NCBI RefSeq assembly: GCF_014323665.1
Contig: NZ_JABVEB010000022.1
Coordinates: 1 to 60,754 of the forward strand
Reading direction: 5' to 3'
Origin: Actinomadura sp. HBU206391
GTDB lineage: Bacteria; Actinomycetota; Actinomycetes; Streptosporangiales; Streptosporangiaceae
Length of the DNA stretch: 60,754 bases
Shown here: positions 1 to 7,604 of the stretch, one piece after another
Layout of the letters: every line of letters starts with the position of its first letter
How positions within the stretch are numbered: position 1 is the first letter of the stretch
Position numbers and translations under genes: made by a program
The notes under the pieces: model-generated
Databases searched by the model: none
Told to the model about the DNA's origin: nothing
Seen by the model: only the letters and a program-made list of their open reading frames with translations

Positions 1-1
1 T

Positions 2-661
2 GCCCTAGCTACGGGGTCGCGACCCCTTCGCCAGGCCCTGATCGTCGAGTTGGAACGGCTTCCGCTCGATGATTTGCCCGAGCACACGCGGCAGACGATC
101 TCGACCGACGTGAAAGACCTGATCGGACGCCTTGCTGAGAGTGTCGCGACCCCGTCGCTACCCCATAGCGATGGGGTCGCAACCCCATCGGCAGGCCATA
201 GCTACGGGCCTGGTGCTGGTGCTGGTGTAGGTGAAGTACTTCCCGTTGTTGACTCTTCTGTCGTTCGGAACGAAGCGACGACGCCTCCGGCGCCGCCACG
301 AGACCAGTCCGAGGAGAAGGAAGAACCACCGCGGGCGGACGTCGAACGGCTCTGCGCGCGGCTCGCCGAGCGGATGACCGCGAACGGGTTTCTCGAGCGC
401 GACACCAAGATCAGCAAGGGGTGGCGCGACGAAGCCCGGCGGCTCATCGACCGGGACCGCGTTCCCCTCGATGAGGCTTTGAAGGTCCTCGACTGGTGCC
501 AGGCCGACCCGTTCTGGCGCAAGAACATCAAGTCCCTCGGCAAGTTCCGGACCCAGTACAGCACCCTGCGCATGCAAGCCCGCGACGCCCGCGCCCTGCC
601 TCCGGACGAGTCCAGCCGCTTCGACGCTGTCGAGGAGAACACAGGTGGCTGGGATGTCTGA
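2..661 (+). CDS. Phage replisome organiser (lambda O-like), 5' end beyond window
   Basis: The frame is open to the left edge, so the start probably lies outside the window; a TTG at 50 is the only in-window alternative and has no clear ribosome binding site. The visible 219 residues have an N-terminal part (about 1-60), a low-complexity linker with a VATPS repeat and Gly/Pro-rich stretch (about 60-110), and a conserved C-terminal module with WRDEARRLIDRD and DWCQADPFWRKNIKSLGK. Such a C-terminal module is typical of phage replication initiators that load a helicase. The next gene is a DnaB-like helicase whose start overlaps this stop, which supports the role. DNA repeats inside the linker may be the replication origin. 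Family assignment is by motif resemblance; no search was run. Confidence 0.65.
   Translation, partial: ALATGSRPLRQALIVELERLPLDDLPEHTRQTISTDVKDLIGRLAESVATPSLPHSDGVATPSAGHSYGPGAGAGVGEVLPVVDSSVVRNEATTPPAPPRDQSEEKEEPPRADVERLCARLAERMTANGFLERDTKISKGWRDEARRLIDRDRVPLDEALKVLDWCQADPFWRKNIKSLGKFRTQYSTLRMQARDARALPPDESSRFDAVEENTGGWDV
6..209. repeat. Iteron-like repeat cluster inside the replication gene (candidate phage origin)
   Basis: A 14-bp palindrome GGGGTCGCGACCCC sits at 13-26. A 21-bp near-repeat of the form TCGCRACCCCNTCGSCAGGCC occurs at 17-37 and 178-198. TCGCGACCCC recurs at 144-153. ACCCCAT and ATGGGGT (160-166 and 171-177) form a hairpin with a 4-nt loop. TAGCTACGGG flanks the set at 6-15 and 200-209. 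At the two ends the repeats are read in different frames, so the DNA rather than the protein appears conserved. Lambdoid phages place origin iterons within the O gene; this arrangement looks analogous. Confidence 0.5.
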
Positions 662-2087
662 CGAGTTCGAGCGCATCCACCCGGCCGACATCCCCGCCGA
701 ACAGAGCGTCCTCGGCGCGATGCTCCTGTCACCGGACGCCATCGGCGCTGCAGCCGAGCAGGTCCAGCCAGATGACTTCTTCCGCCCCACACACCAGGAG
801 ATCTACAAGGCAATCCTCGACCTGTACGGCCGTGGCATGCCTGCCGACCCGATCGCGGTCCGGGCGCTGCTCGAGAAGAACGGGCAGCTTCACCTCGTCG
901 AAGGTGGTGCCTACCTGCACACCCTGATGACGACGGTGCCGACCGTGGCGAACATCGCGACCTACATCGCCGAAGTCGTCGAATGCAGCACCCTCCGAAG
1001 GCTGATCCGCGCTGGCACGCAGGTAGTCGAGATGGGCTACCGAGGCCGCGGTGACGTTGACGGCGTGATCGCCGAATCCGAAGCCGCGATTCGCCGCGTC
1101 AGCAAGATCGCCGACTCCCGCATCTCCGATTTCTCCACCGCCGGCGCGTTCGTCGACCAGCCCGATGACCGCAACGAGACGATCATCCCGGGCGTCCTCG
1201 AGGTGCAGGAACGCGTGATCGTTGTCGCCTCTGAAGGCGCAGGCAAGTCCACCCTGGCCCGGCACGTGTGGGTGTGCGTCGCCGCAGGGCTGAACCCGTT
1301 CTCGTTCGTTGAGATCCCGCCCAAGCGGACTTTGCTGGTCGACCTGGAGAACCCTCCCGGCCTGGTCCGCCGCAAGGCGCGCGGGCTCGTCACCCTCGGA
1401 CGTCAGGTGCCCGGGTGGGACGACGACCGGTGTTGGCGATGGACCCGCCCCGGCGGGCTCGATCTGAAACGGCCACGCGACCAGCACCTGCTTGACCGTG
1501 CGATAGCCGATGCCCGCCCGGACCTGATGCTGATGGGCCCCTTGTACAAGAGCTTTGTGGACGGCGGTGAGCGCGCTGAGCAGCTCAACTCGCAGGTAGC
1601 TGCGTTCCTGGACCAGATGCGCGAGAAGCACGGGATCGCCCTGTGGCTGGAGACTCACGCGCCGCTCGACCAGGCCGGCCAACGCTCGCTGCGCCCCATG
1701 GGCTCCGGTGTCTGGTCCCGCTGGCCTGAGTTCGGGCTCGCGCTGAAGAAGTCCAAGGACGAGAAGGACCCGCCGCACACGCTCATCATCGAGCGGTTCC
1801 GGGGGGACCGCGACGAGCGCGCCTGGCCGGACAAGCTCCGACGCGGCAGGCCATGGCCGTTCGAAGGTGTGTTCGGTGAGGATGCCTACACAGACCCGCG
1901 GTCGTACAACGACACCCAGCGGCAGCACAGTCCTGCATGCACCGAGTGCGGCAACCGGATTGCCCCGCTCTTCGCGGCTGACGGCTCGACCGTGTGCACC
2001 ACGTGCAAGGCCAAGAGCGGACGCTGCGAGTCATGCGGCTTCGACGTCGACAGCGTCGGCCACGAATCCAACTGCGGGACGCCATGA
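654..2087 (+). CDS. DnaB-like replicative helicase with RecA/AAA_25-type ATPase
   Basis: 477 residues. The N-terminus (IPAEQSVLGAMLLSPDAI, DDFFRPTHQEIYKAILDLY) matches the DnaB N-terminal helical domain. The middle carries a Walker A (VVASEGAGKSTLARHVW, about residue 195) and a Walker B-like TLLVDLENP, as in RepA/AAA_25 helicases. The C-terminus (about 425-477) has four CxxC pairs (CTEC, CTTC, CESC) forming a zinc ribbon that ordinary DnaB lacks. It should unwind phage DNA after loading by the upstream organiser. A GTG at 645 is an alternative start; both overlap the preceding stop, implying coupling. The fused zinc ribbon may bind the primase or DNA (inference). Confidence 0.8.
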   Translation: MSDEFERIHPADIPAEQSVLGAMLLSPDAIGAAAEQVQPDDFFRPTHQEIYKAILDLYGRGMPADPIAVRALLEKNGQLHLVEGGAYLHTLMTTVPTVANIATYIAEVVECSTLRRLIRAGTQVVEMGYRGRGDVDGVIAESEAAIRRVSKIADSRISDFSTAGAFVDQPDDRNETIIPGVLEVQERVIVVASEGAGKSTLARHVWVCVAAGLNPFSFVEIPPKRTLLVDLENPPGLVRRKARGLVTLGRQVPGWDDDRCWRWTRPGGLDLKRPRDQHLLDRAIADARPDLMLMGPLYKSFVDGGERAEQLNSQVAAFLDQMREKHGIALWLETHAPLDQAGQRSLRPMGSGVWSRWPEFGLALKKSKDEKDPPHTLIIERFRGDRDERAWPDKLRRGRPWPFEGVFGEDAYTDPRSYNDTQRQHSPACTECGNRIAPLFAADGSTVCTTCKAKSGRCESCGFDVDSVGHESNCGTP

Positions 2088-2557
2088 CCACCTACGACGA
2101 CCCTCGGGCCAAACAGCCCACCCTTCTAGCGGCAGGAGACCAGCCCATGCCCGAGACAAGCCGCGCGCTGCACTACAGCGCCGGACAGTGGACTGAAGGC
2201 GCGGACCCCGTCATGGACGCCTGGCGAGACGCCAAGTTGGGCACGAGCGAGGAGGACCTCCTCGAGAGCCTCGGATACGAGCCCATCTTCGAGATCGGGA
2301 GCCGGCCATTCGGCGGAGGCTTCGCCGTGTGGCGCCGGCCGCAAGGGCCACGGCACGTCATCGCGGTCAATGACGACCACCTCACCGAATACCTGTACGT
2401 GGAAGCCACGCCCGACCTCATGGACATATGCACGCGCTGGGCGACGCTCGCACGAGACGCAGCCATCACCGAGTTGCTGAGCCACCACAGCGGCATGTGG
2501 GAGGAACTCGTCCGCAGATCTGTTCGAGAAGCGCACCGGGAAGGAAATGGCCAATGA
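2084..2557 (+). CDS. Early phage protein of unknown function
   Basis: 157 residues from an ATG that overlaps the helicase stop (ATGA). A second in-frame ATG at 2149 has a better ribosome binding site (GGCAGGAGA). The C-terminal half (VIAVNDDHLTEYLYVEATPDLMDI followed by WATLARDAAITELL, split here) is mixed alpha/beta with no motif I recognise. No signal peptide or membrane segment. It belongs to the translationally coupled early operon. Confidence 0.6.
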   Translation: MTTYDDPRAKQPTLLAAGDQPMPETSRALHYSAGQWTEGADPVMDAWRDAKLGTSEEDLLESLGYEPIFEIGSRPFGGGFAVWRRPQGPRHVIAVNDDHLTEYLYVEATPDLMDICTRWATLARDAAITELLSHHSGMWEELVRRSVREAHREGNGQ

Positions 2558-2931
2558 CCACCACGACTACACCCACGATCGGCCTGTGCCCCTGCTGCGA
2601 AAGCGAGATCCGCCTCCGCATCAACGGGACCACCCAGAAGCACGACCGCCCCGACAGGCCCGGTACGCCCTGCCCCGGCGCTGGCGAGAAGGCCGCCGCG
2701 GTGCTGCCGCTGACTTTCCGCCGGTGGCTCAGCGCCCACAAGAACCGCCGCGATTGCCGCGTCCTGCTCATTGCTCGCGTCGCCCGTTACGCCGACCGGA
2801 TCACCGACGACTGGACCACCGCCAACGACCTCGCCGACGCCATGGGCCGCCGCGGCGTCCACCCCGACGACCACATCGTGTACTGCCTCTCCGTGGCTGC
2901 CGAGGCGTACAACGCCCTCACCCCTGCCTAA
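2554..2931 (+). CDS. Early phage protein with N-terminal CxxC, unknown function
   Basis: 125 residues. The start ATG overlaps the previous stop (ATGA), with a GGAAGGAAA upstream. The N-terminus has GLCPCCESEIRLR and a later CPGAG, a partial zinc-binding pattern. The rest is basic and helical (FRRWLSAHKNRRDCRVLLIA). Small zinc-finger proteins are common in phage early operons, but the function is not identifiable. Confidence 0.6.
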   Translation: MTTTTTPTIGLCPCCESEIRLRINGTTQKHDRPDRPGTPCPGAGEKAAAVLPLTFRRWLSAHKNRRDCRVLLIARVARYADRITDDWTTANDLADAMGRRGVHPDDHIVYCLSVAAEAYNALTPA

Positions 2932-2972
2932 TCCACCAGCTCACCGACAGGAACAACGAAAGGAGTATCCCC

Positions 2973-3122
2973 GTGTCCGACTACCCGTTCGTCATCACCG
3001 TCTTCTGGGCGATCGGCGTGAACGTCTCCGCAATGGCCGCCGTGTATGCCGCGATCGTCGCGGTGGACGTGTCTGTCCGCCGGCTACGCCGCTGGGCTCG
3101 TACCAGGAAGGCAACCTCATGA
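2973..3122 (+). CDS. Small membrane protein in early operon
   Basis: 49 residues from GTG, preceded by a strong AAAGGAG. One hydrophobic helix (VITVFWAIGVNVSAMAAVY, about 7-30) is followed by a basic tail (RRLRRWARTRK), predicting an N-out/C-in single-span protein. The gene overlaps the next start. Superinfection exclusion or membrane anchoring are possible roles, but nothing in the sequence decides between them. Confidence 0.5.
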   Translation: MSDYPFVITVFWAIGVNVSAMAAVYAAIVAVDVSVRRLRRWARTRKATS

Positions 3123-3475
3123 CCGACGTCACGTTCGTTCGCATCAACGGCATCGCCGCTCGGACGATCCTCGCAGTCCGAACCTCCGAGCTCGAGGAGG
3201 TGGAAACGCACCTCGCCTCACTGTTCGGCCCCGTCCTCGACCGCGTCAGCAGAGAGGCGCTCCCTGGGGTTGCGGAACTCATGGCTGCCGACCTGGACAC
3301 CTACTCGCGGGAGGCCATGCCCGTCGGGACCACGGAAGGCGACGACTGGACCTCGTGGAGTCTGCCCGCGCCCGCGCCGGCGGTGGCCCCGATGACGAGG
3401 CAGACCACCATCACGGCCGGGCCCGCTCGAACCGGGCCCGGCCACCTCGGGAGCATAGAGGGGAGACCACAGTGA
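3119..3475 (+). CDS. Early phage protein of unknown function
   Basis: 118 residues. The ATG overlaps the preceding TGA. The first 75 residues (VTFVRINGIAARTILAVRTS and onward) look folded; the C-terminus is Ala/Pro/Thr-rich and probably disordered. No recognisable domain. Coupled on both sides to neighbours in the early operon. Confidence 0.5.
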   Translation: MTDVTFVRINGIAARTILAVRTSELEEVETHLASLFGPVLDRVSREALPGVAELMAADLDTYSREAMPVGTTEGDDWTSWSLPAPAPAVAPMTRQTTITAGPARTGPGHLGSIEGRPQ

Positions 3476-3729
3476 GAGTCGATAGTTGGTGCTTGCGGGC
3501 CACCAGGGAAAGCTTCGGCGACCTGTACGAGGTTTATTACGCCGTACAGGGCGGCTACGTCCGTCACATTCGGCACCGCGGCGGCGCGTTTCGGTACTAC
3601 TCCGAGGCTGAGGCGTACCAGATGGGGCTCGAACTCAAGCGGGCTCACCGCTGGGTCAGCTTCACAGTGGAGTTCGTACCGGCGGACGCTCGCGCAGCCA
3701 ACCTTGCGGGTACGGGAGGCCGCGCGTGA
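3472..3729 (+). CDS. Small early phage protein of unknown function
   Basis: 85 residues from a GTG overlapping the previous stop (GTGA), with GGGGAGA upstream. It is rich in aromatic residues (VDSWCLRATRESFGDLYEVY, then FRYYSEAEAYQMGLELKR). I do not recognise a family. The start is supported by spacing and overlap. Confidence 0.5.
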   Translation: MRVDSWCLRATRESFGDLYEVYYAVQGGYVRHIRHRGGAFRYYSEAEAYQMGLELKRAHRWVSFTVEFVPADARAANLAGTGGRA

Positions 3730-4067
3730 TGCCCCGCCGCGTGAGGGTGGAAGGCGACCGGTTCCACCCGCGCTTCCCGGACGGCGCCGAGTACGTCGGA
3801 CGGGAAGCGCCCCACCTATCACGGTCCCCGTTTCACAACCCGCACCGGCTGGAGAAGCCATGCAAGGTGCCGACGTGCCACGGGGTCGTACACGAGCGCG
3901 ACGAGTGCCTACGGATGTTCCGCGCCCACCTCGCCGAGCACCCCGAACTCGTCGAGCGGGCACGGCGGGAACTGGCCGGTAAGGACTTGGCCTGCCGGTG
4001 TGGCCTCGACGAGGCGTGCCATGGAGACATCCTCCTCGAGATCTGTGCGTCCGCGGAGTTCTCATGA
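3729..4067 (+). CDS. DUF4326-family protein
   Basis: 112 residues from ATG 3729; a GTG directly before it at 3726 is the alternative. The order of conserved features fits DUF4326: an N-terminal SPFHNPH segment (cf. the WGNP-type motif), FRAHLAEHPELVERAR, then RELAGKDLACRCGLDEACHG and DILLE. DUF4326 proteins occur in phages and mobile elements; the paired C and CHGD residues resemble a metal or nucleotide site, but the biochemical role is unestablished. Overlaps the next gene by ATGA. Confidence 0.7.
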   Translation: MPRRVRVEGDRFHPRFPDGAEYVGREAPHLSRSPFHNPHRLEKPCKVPTCHGVVHERDECLRMFRAHLAEHPELVERARRELAGKDLACRCGLDEACHGDILLEICASAEFS

Positions 4068-4744
4068 CCACCGACCAGGGCCGCGAGCTCCACGCCCTCG
4101 GCGACCAGGTCGACCAGGCCGTCTCGGAGCTCCTCACGCTGTGGCCACAGCTCGCGAGCGCGCTCGAGCGCGACCAGGGCGGCCCGGCCAACGAGCGGGT
4201 CACCACGACCGCCAACGTCCACACCATCCCGGTGAACGGCGACGTCCTCGCCGCGGTCCAGGAACTCGACAGGGACGCGTGGCCGGCCGTGTGGAAGGCC
4301 CGTGACGTCCTCGGCGAACCTGGCGGCCGGATCAGCATCGAGGAGACGATTCGGTCGACCGGCGTGCTCTTCAGGCGCTTGGTCGGCCGTGAGAAGCCGC
4401 AGGACGCGAAGCGGCTCGCGCACGAGGTGTTCCGGTGGCATCGGCTCGTCCGTACAGCCATCGGCCTGTCACGCCGCGCACAGCCGCTCCGAGGCGACCG
4501 GGGTGAGATCCGCTGCCCGCTCCACGACGACCCGGTCACCACCCTCCGGCAGCGTGGCGACGAGGGCACCTTGCACGACCGTCGCGCCAGCGAGCGCATC
4601 ACCTGGCGCTCGGGTGAGGGCGTGTACTGCCCTGACCGCGAATGCCGCGCCCGGTGGACACCAGCCGAATACGGGCTGCTTGGGCGCCTCGTAGAGGCTG
4701 CGGAGGAGCGACGGAAGGCCGAACGAGCGAGGATGAGCGCATGA
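4064..4744 (+). CDS. Early phage protein with C-terminal zinc-ribbon-like segment
   Basis: 226 residues, ATGA overlap on both sides. The N-terminal two thirds is helical (HALGDQVDQAVSELLTLW, LAHEVFRWHRLVRTAIGLSR). The last third has IRCPLHDDPV and VYCPDRECRARWTPAEYG, a plausible C/H...CxxxxC zinc site. Similar C-terminal zinc modules occur in actinophage early proteins of unknown function. No catalytic motif seen. Confidence 0.55.
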   Translation: MTTDQGRELHALGDQVDQAVSELLTLWPQLASALERDQGGPANERVTTTANVHTIPVNGDVLAAVQELDRDAWPAVWKARDVLGEPGGRISIEETIRSTGVLFRRLVGREKPQDAKRLAHEVFRWHRLVRTAIGLSRRAQPLRGDRGEIRCPLHDDPVTTLRQRGDEGTLHDRRASERITWRSGEGVYCPDRECRARWTPAEYGLLGRLVEAAEERRKAERARMSA

Positions 4745-5109
4745 AGGCGCTGACGCTGCGCTCGGAGTGCCTACTGTCGAAGTGGGGCTTCGGAGACGGG
4801 GACGAGCCTGACGCGCTCCTGGACGAGATGGACGCGCGCGGGATGGCCTACCTGACCAAGGAGCCGTGGCACGCCGTCCTGTGCACACTCGTCCGCGCGC
4901 ACCTGCTGCCCGCCCTCGACCAGGAGGTCGAGGTTGTGGAGATCGAGACCAACCACAACCCGATCAGAGCCACCCGCGTGGATGGGATCGACGTTGAGGA
5001 CGAGTGGTACAAGGTCGACGCGGCCGTCCGGCTGACCCCGGACCACGTCGACGTGCCCATCGACGTCGTCTTCGAGACCATTCAGCGCGAGCGAGAGAGG
5101 CCGTGCTGA
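4741..5109 (+). CDS. Early phage protein of unknown function
   Basis: 122 residues from ATG 4741, which overlaps the previous stop. Acidic and probably folded (LLDEMDARGMAYLTKEPWHA, VDVPIDVVFETIQRERERP). No family recognised. Last but one gene of the coupled early operon. Confidence 0.5.
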   Translation: MKALTLRSECLLSKWGFGDGDEPDALLDEMDARGMAYLTKEPWHAVLCTLVRAHLLPALDQEVEVVEIETNHNPIRATRVDGIDVEDEWYKVDAAVRLTPDHVDVPIDVVFETIQRERERPC

Positions 5110-5110
5110 G

Positions 5111-5302
5111 GTGGCGGCCGTGACGTGCGCTGACACTGCGGCGATCGCCCTGATGCTCGGCATGAGCGTCAACGCGGTCAGGATCCTCGCCCACCGCCAC
5201 CCGGAGATCCTTCCCCGCCGTGGCCGTGACCACCGCGGCCGGACCCTCTACGCCATTGAGGACGCCGAGAACATCCTCAATGCGCGACTCGCCACGGCCT
5301 GA
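5111..5302 (+). CDS. Small MerR/excisionase-type DNA-binding protein
   Basis: 63 residues from GTG. The pattern TAAIALMLGMSVNAVRILAH followed by PRRGRDHRGRTLYAIEDAE matches the helix-turn-helix plus wing of HTH_17/excisionase-like proteins. It closes the early operon and is followed by a terminator. It could be an excisionase or an early/late transcriptional switch; no integrase is visible in the window to support the first choice. Confidence 0.55.
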   Translation: MAAVTCADTAAIALMLGMSVNAVRILAHRHPEILPRRGRDHRGRTLYAIEDAENILNARLATA

Positions 5303-5362
5303 GTTGATAACTGCAGGTAACACGTGGTGAAATGGTCATCCGCACCTGAGATAGGTGTCTCC

Positions 5363-5392
5363 AAAGCCCGGACCTGCACAAGGCCGGGCTTT
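5363..5392 (+). terminator. Intrinsic terminator after early operon
   Basis: AAAGCCCGG (5363-5371) pairs with CCGGGCTTT (5384-5392) and is followed by TTTCG. A 9-bp stem with a T-run on the plus strand, placed directly after the excisionase-like gene and before the next start at 5414. Confidence 0.75.
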
Positions 5393-5413
5393 TCGCATGT
5401 CTGAGGTGATCAC

Positions 5414-5629
5414 ATGGCGATGACCCCCTGTGACGGCCAGATAGAGCACGGCGTACGCGAGATCGAGCCCGTGAACGGCTGGAGAAACTGGGAACCCACA
5501 GGTCAGACCCGGTTCGCCTGCAAAGCTCACGGCGTCACCATCGAAGGACCCCACGAGCACGTCGCCGACCTGATCAAACAGCACCTCCGCGCCCTCACCC
5601 CGGCCGCTGAGCGGCCTGCCTGGCTCTGA
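5414..5629 (+). CDS. Small phage protein upstream of HNH gene
   Basis: 71 residues from ATG 5414, which lies directly after the octamer GTGATCAC (5406-5413). It contains two Cys and several His (FACKAHGVTIEGPHEHVADL). No family recognised. Its TGA overlaps the ATG of the HNH gene (TGATG), suggesting coupled translation. Confidence 0.5.
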   Translation: MAMTPCDGQIEHGVREIEPVNGWRNWEPTGQTRFACKAHGVTIEGPHEHVADLIKQHLRALTPAAERPAWL

Positions 5630-5916
5630 TGGCAGCCAGCTCCGGGCGCAAAGGCCGCCCGTGGCGCCGAATCTGCGCCGAGATGCTCGCCGAATCGACC
5701 CTCTGCGACATCTGCGGGCACCTCGGAGCCAGCCAAATCCACCACGACCCACCGCGCAGCCGCCTTCTCGAGCTCCAGCTTGACCCGGAAGACCGGCAGT
5801 ACCTGCGCCGCGCCCACGGAGGCGGCATCCGCTGCGAGGACTGCGGCCGGAACTGCAACCAGATGGCCGGCACCACGGAGGGCTTCGTGATCGTCGAGGG
5901 ATCAAGGGACTGGTGA
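5629..5916 (+). CDS. HNH-like zinc protein upstream of terminase
   Basis: 95 residues with the spacing of a small HNH nuclease: CDICG, then SQIHHDPPRS (catalytic-His region), then CEDCGRNCNQ as the second zinc pair. HNH proteins are regularly found beside terminase genes in HK97-type siphophages, where they assist genome cleavage during packaging. The final H/N residue is not clear, so an inactive or purely zinc-binding relative remains possible. Confidence 0.65.
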   Translation: MAASSGRKGRPWRRICAEMLAESTLCDICGHLGASQIHHDPPRSRLLELQLDPEDRQYLRRAHGGGIRCEDCGRNCNQMAGTTEGFVIVEGSRDW

Positions 5917-6290
5917 TACCGATGAACCTCCGAGTCGACGCCCTCGTGCAGGGGATGCGCCTCATCCACGCCGAGCCCGCTCCGCGCCTCCAGAAGGCCC
6001 GCTGGTACGTCCTGGAGCCCCTCGGATGGGCTCGGTGCACCTGGCTGGAGCGACGCCGGTATCCAATCGCTCGGGCCTACGTGAGGCTGCAGCAAGCACT
6101 CGGCATCCGAGCCTGCCGGTCCACCGACAGCAAACTCCGGGTCGCGCTGCTCGAGCCATGGGAGTTCACCGGCTCCTACTGGGGCCGCTTCAAGTGCCGC
6201 ACCCTGCACCGCCACAACACCCACTGCATCGGCGCCAGCGACCACTTCCCGGACCACATGCCCGGCCCGACCGGATGCGGGCACTGGTGA
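5913..6290 (+). CDS. Phage protein of unknown function
   Basis: 125 residues if starting at GTG 5913; an ATG at 5922 is equally plausible. Basic, rich in Arg, Trp and Tyr, with Cys/His clusters in the C-terminal half (FKCRTLHRHNTHCIGASDHF). A structural zinc site is possible. It overlaps the HNH gene by 4 nt. Confidence 0.5.
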   Translation: MIPMNLRVDALVQGMRLIHAEPAPRLQKARWYVLEPLGWARCTWLERRRYPIARAYVRLQQALGIRACRSTDSKLRVALLEPWEFTGSYWGRFKCRTLHRHNTHCIGASDHFPDHMPGPTGCGHW

Positions 6291-6293
6291 CCG

Positions 6294-6479
6294 GTGCTCT
6301 ACCAGCCCGACGCCTTCGTCCCACGCGACTGCCCGTTCTGCGGCTACGTGTTCATCCCAGCCGACGGCCACGTCTGGTGGGCCGATGAGCAGAAGGCGAC
6401 CGCGATGCTGACCGGCCACGACCAGCGAGCCCACCGAGGCAGCCTCACACGATGGCTGCGAGCCGAGAGGGCTGCGTGA
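6294..6479 (+). CDS. Small CxxC phage protein
   Basis: 61 residues from GTG. It carries CPFCGYVFIP and, later, a GHDQRAHRG segment, giving a C2H2-like arrangement (Cys pair, then two His about 45 residues downstream). Its TGA overlaps the ATG of the P-loop kinase. Possibly a DNA-binding zinc finger. Confidence 0.5.
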   Translation: MLYQPDAFVPRDCPFCGYVFIPADGHVWWADEQKATAMLTGHDQRAHRGSLTRWLRAERAA

Positions 6480-6913
6480 TGGCGCTCTACATCGTCGTAG
6501 GCCCACCAGGCGCAGGGAAGACCACATGGGTCACTGAGCACGCCAAGGACGGCGACGTGGTCATCGACCTGGACCGCATCGCCTCAGCCCTCACCGTGCA
6601 AGGGGCAGACGGCCACACCCATGGACGCACTGTCCGCTCGGTAGCCCACAGGGCAAGGCTCACAGCCATCTCCTCGGCGCTCAGGTACGTGGACAAGGTG
6701 GACGTGTTCGTCATCCACACCAAGCCCAGGCCTGAGGCCATGGAGAAGTACGCACGTCACAACGCACAGGTGATCACCATTGACCCAGGTCAGGACGTGG
6801 TCATGCAGCGTTTGGCAGAGCAGCGCTCAGGCGTAGCCAAGGACGTAGCCCAACAGTGGTACGCCGAGCGAGACGCAACCCCAGCCAACGTGCAACCCTC
6901 ACGCGAATGGTGA
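6479..6913 (+). CDS. P-loop NTPase (polynucleotide kinase/zeta-toxin-like fold)
   Basis: 144 residues from ATG 6479 (TGATG overlap). The Walker A is VGPPGAGKTTWVTEHA at residues 5-20, followed by VVIDLDRIA, the paired-Asp strand seen in small AAA_33 nucleotide or polynucleotide kinases. A C-terminal AEQRSGVAKDVAQQWY could supply the lid arginine. Such proteins repair nicked nucleic acid ends or phosphorylate small molecules; the substrate here cannot be told. Base composition drops in GC toward its 3' end and into the following non-coding block. Confidence 0.7.
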   Translation: MALYIVVGPPGAGKTTWVTEHAKDGDVVIDLDRIASALTVQGADGHTHGRTVRSVAHRARLTAISSALRYVDKVDVFVIHTKPRPEAMEKYARHNAQVITIDPGQDVVMQRLAEQRSGVAKDVAQQWYAERDATPANVQPSREW

Positions 6914-7328
6914 TCACTGCATACTCATGCATGCATACGAGCCTGCATATACATGCATGACCCAAGTGCGATCACACATAGCTACACACAGCGTGATGCA
7001 CAGGCGAGTGATCACGAGGACATACACAGAGCGTGATGCTCAGAGGGTCAAGGATCAAGCCTCTGGCCTGCACAAACACTATGTGTAACCCCCCCGGGGT
7101 CGAAGTCCATTTGAAGGGTGCCGGGGGACTGAGCCCGCAGCCTCCCTCTTCTCTCTCCGCGATTACAGAGCGTGAGATGTGACGGAGAGTGATGAATATC
7201 GATCTTGCATATCCATGCATCCCTATTCGGGGCAACTGGACTTCGACCGAATAGCGACGGGCGTGATCACCGTCTCCGGGCGCGCTCGCTAATCCACTCA
7301 ACCGTACTTCGACCGGATTAGCGAGGGG
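6914..7328. promoter_or_regulatory. Repeat-rich non-coding block before terminase (candidate packaging or late control site)
   Basis: 415 bp without a convincing gene and visibly less GC-rich than its flanks. Contents: seven TGCAT words (6918-7220); three GTGATCAC octamers (6910, 7008, 7263); GCGTGATGCNCAG twice (about 6991 and 7031); GGTCGAAGTCCA (7098-7109) with its exact complement TGGACTTCGACC (7237-7248) and a third partial copy ACTTCGACCG (7306-7315); CTATTCGG/CCGAATAG (7223-7230/7247-7254); and CTCGCTAATCC/GGATTAGCGAG (7285-7295/7315-7325). Position immediately upstream of terS fits a pac/cos or terminase-binding region, or a late promoter. Confidence 0.5.
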
Positions 7329-7334
7329 GTGATC

Positions 7335-7604
7335 ATGGGCAAGCTGGTGGACGCCGTCCAGGCTGACCTTGATCGCTGGGGACCCGCGGTCGCCGAGACC
7401 GCGCTGGCCGCGTCGGCGCTCGACCTCGCCCGGCGTCTCGACACCCCGGACGTCACCCCGACCCCGGCGAGCATGCTCCACGCCCAGCTCCGCGCCACCC
7501 TCGCTGACCTGCAGAAACTCGCGCCGGATCAGTCCGCGTCCGATGAGATCGACGACCTCGAGGCAAAGCGCAAAGAGCGCCGGAGCTCGGCGGGCCTCGG
7601 ATGA
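7335..7604 (+). CDS. terS: Terminase small subunit
   Basis: 89 residues from ATG 7335; a GTG at 7329 in the same frame is the alternative. Helical, with a C-terminal acidic/basic segment (DEIDDLEAKRKERRSS) typical of the small proteins preceding TerL in actinophages. Gene order (directly before and overlapping terL by 4 nt) is the main evidence. It should bind the packaging site, possibly the repeats just upstream, as a ring oligomer. The hairpin 7285-7325 overlaps its ribosome binding region and could control translation. Confidence 0.65.
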   Translation: MGKLVDAVQADLDRWGPAVAETALAASALDLARRLDTPDVTPTPASMLHAQLRATLADLQKLAPDQSASDEIDDLEAKRKERRSSAGLG

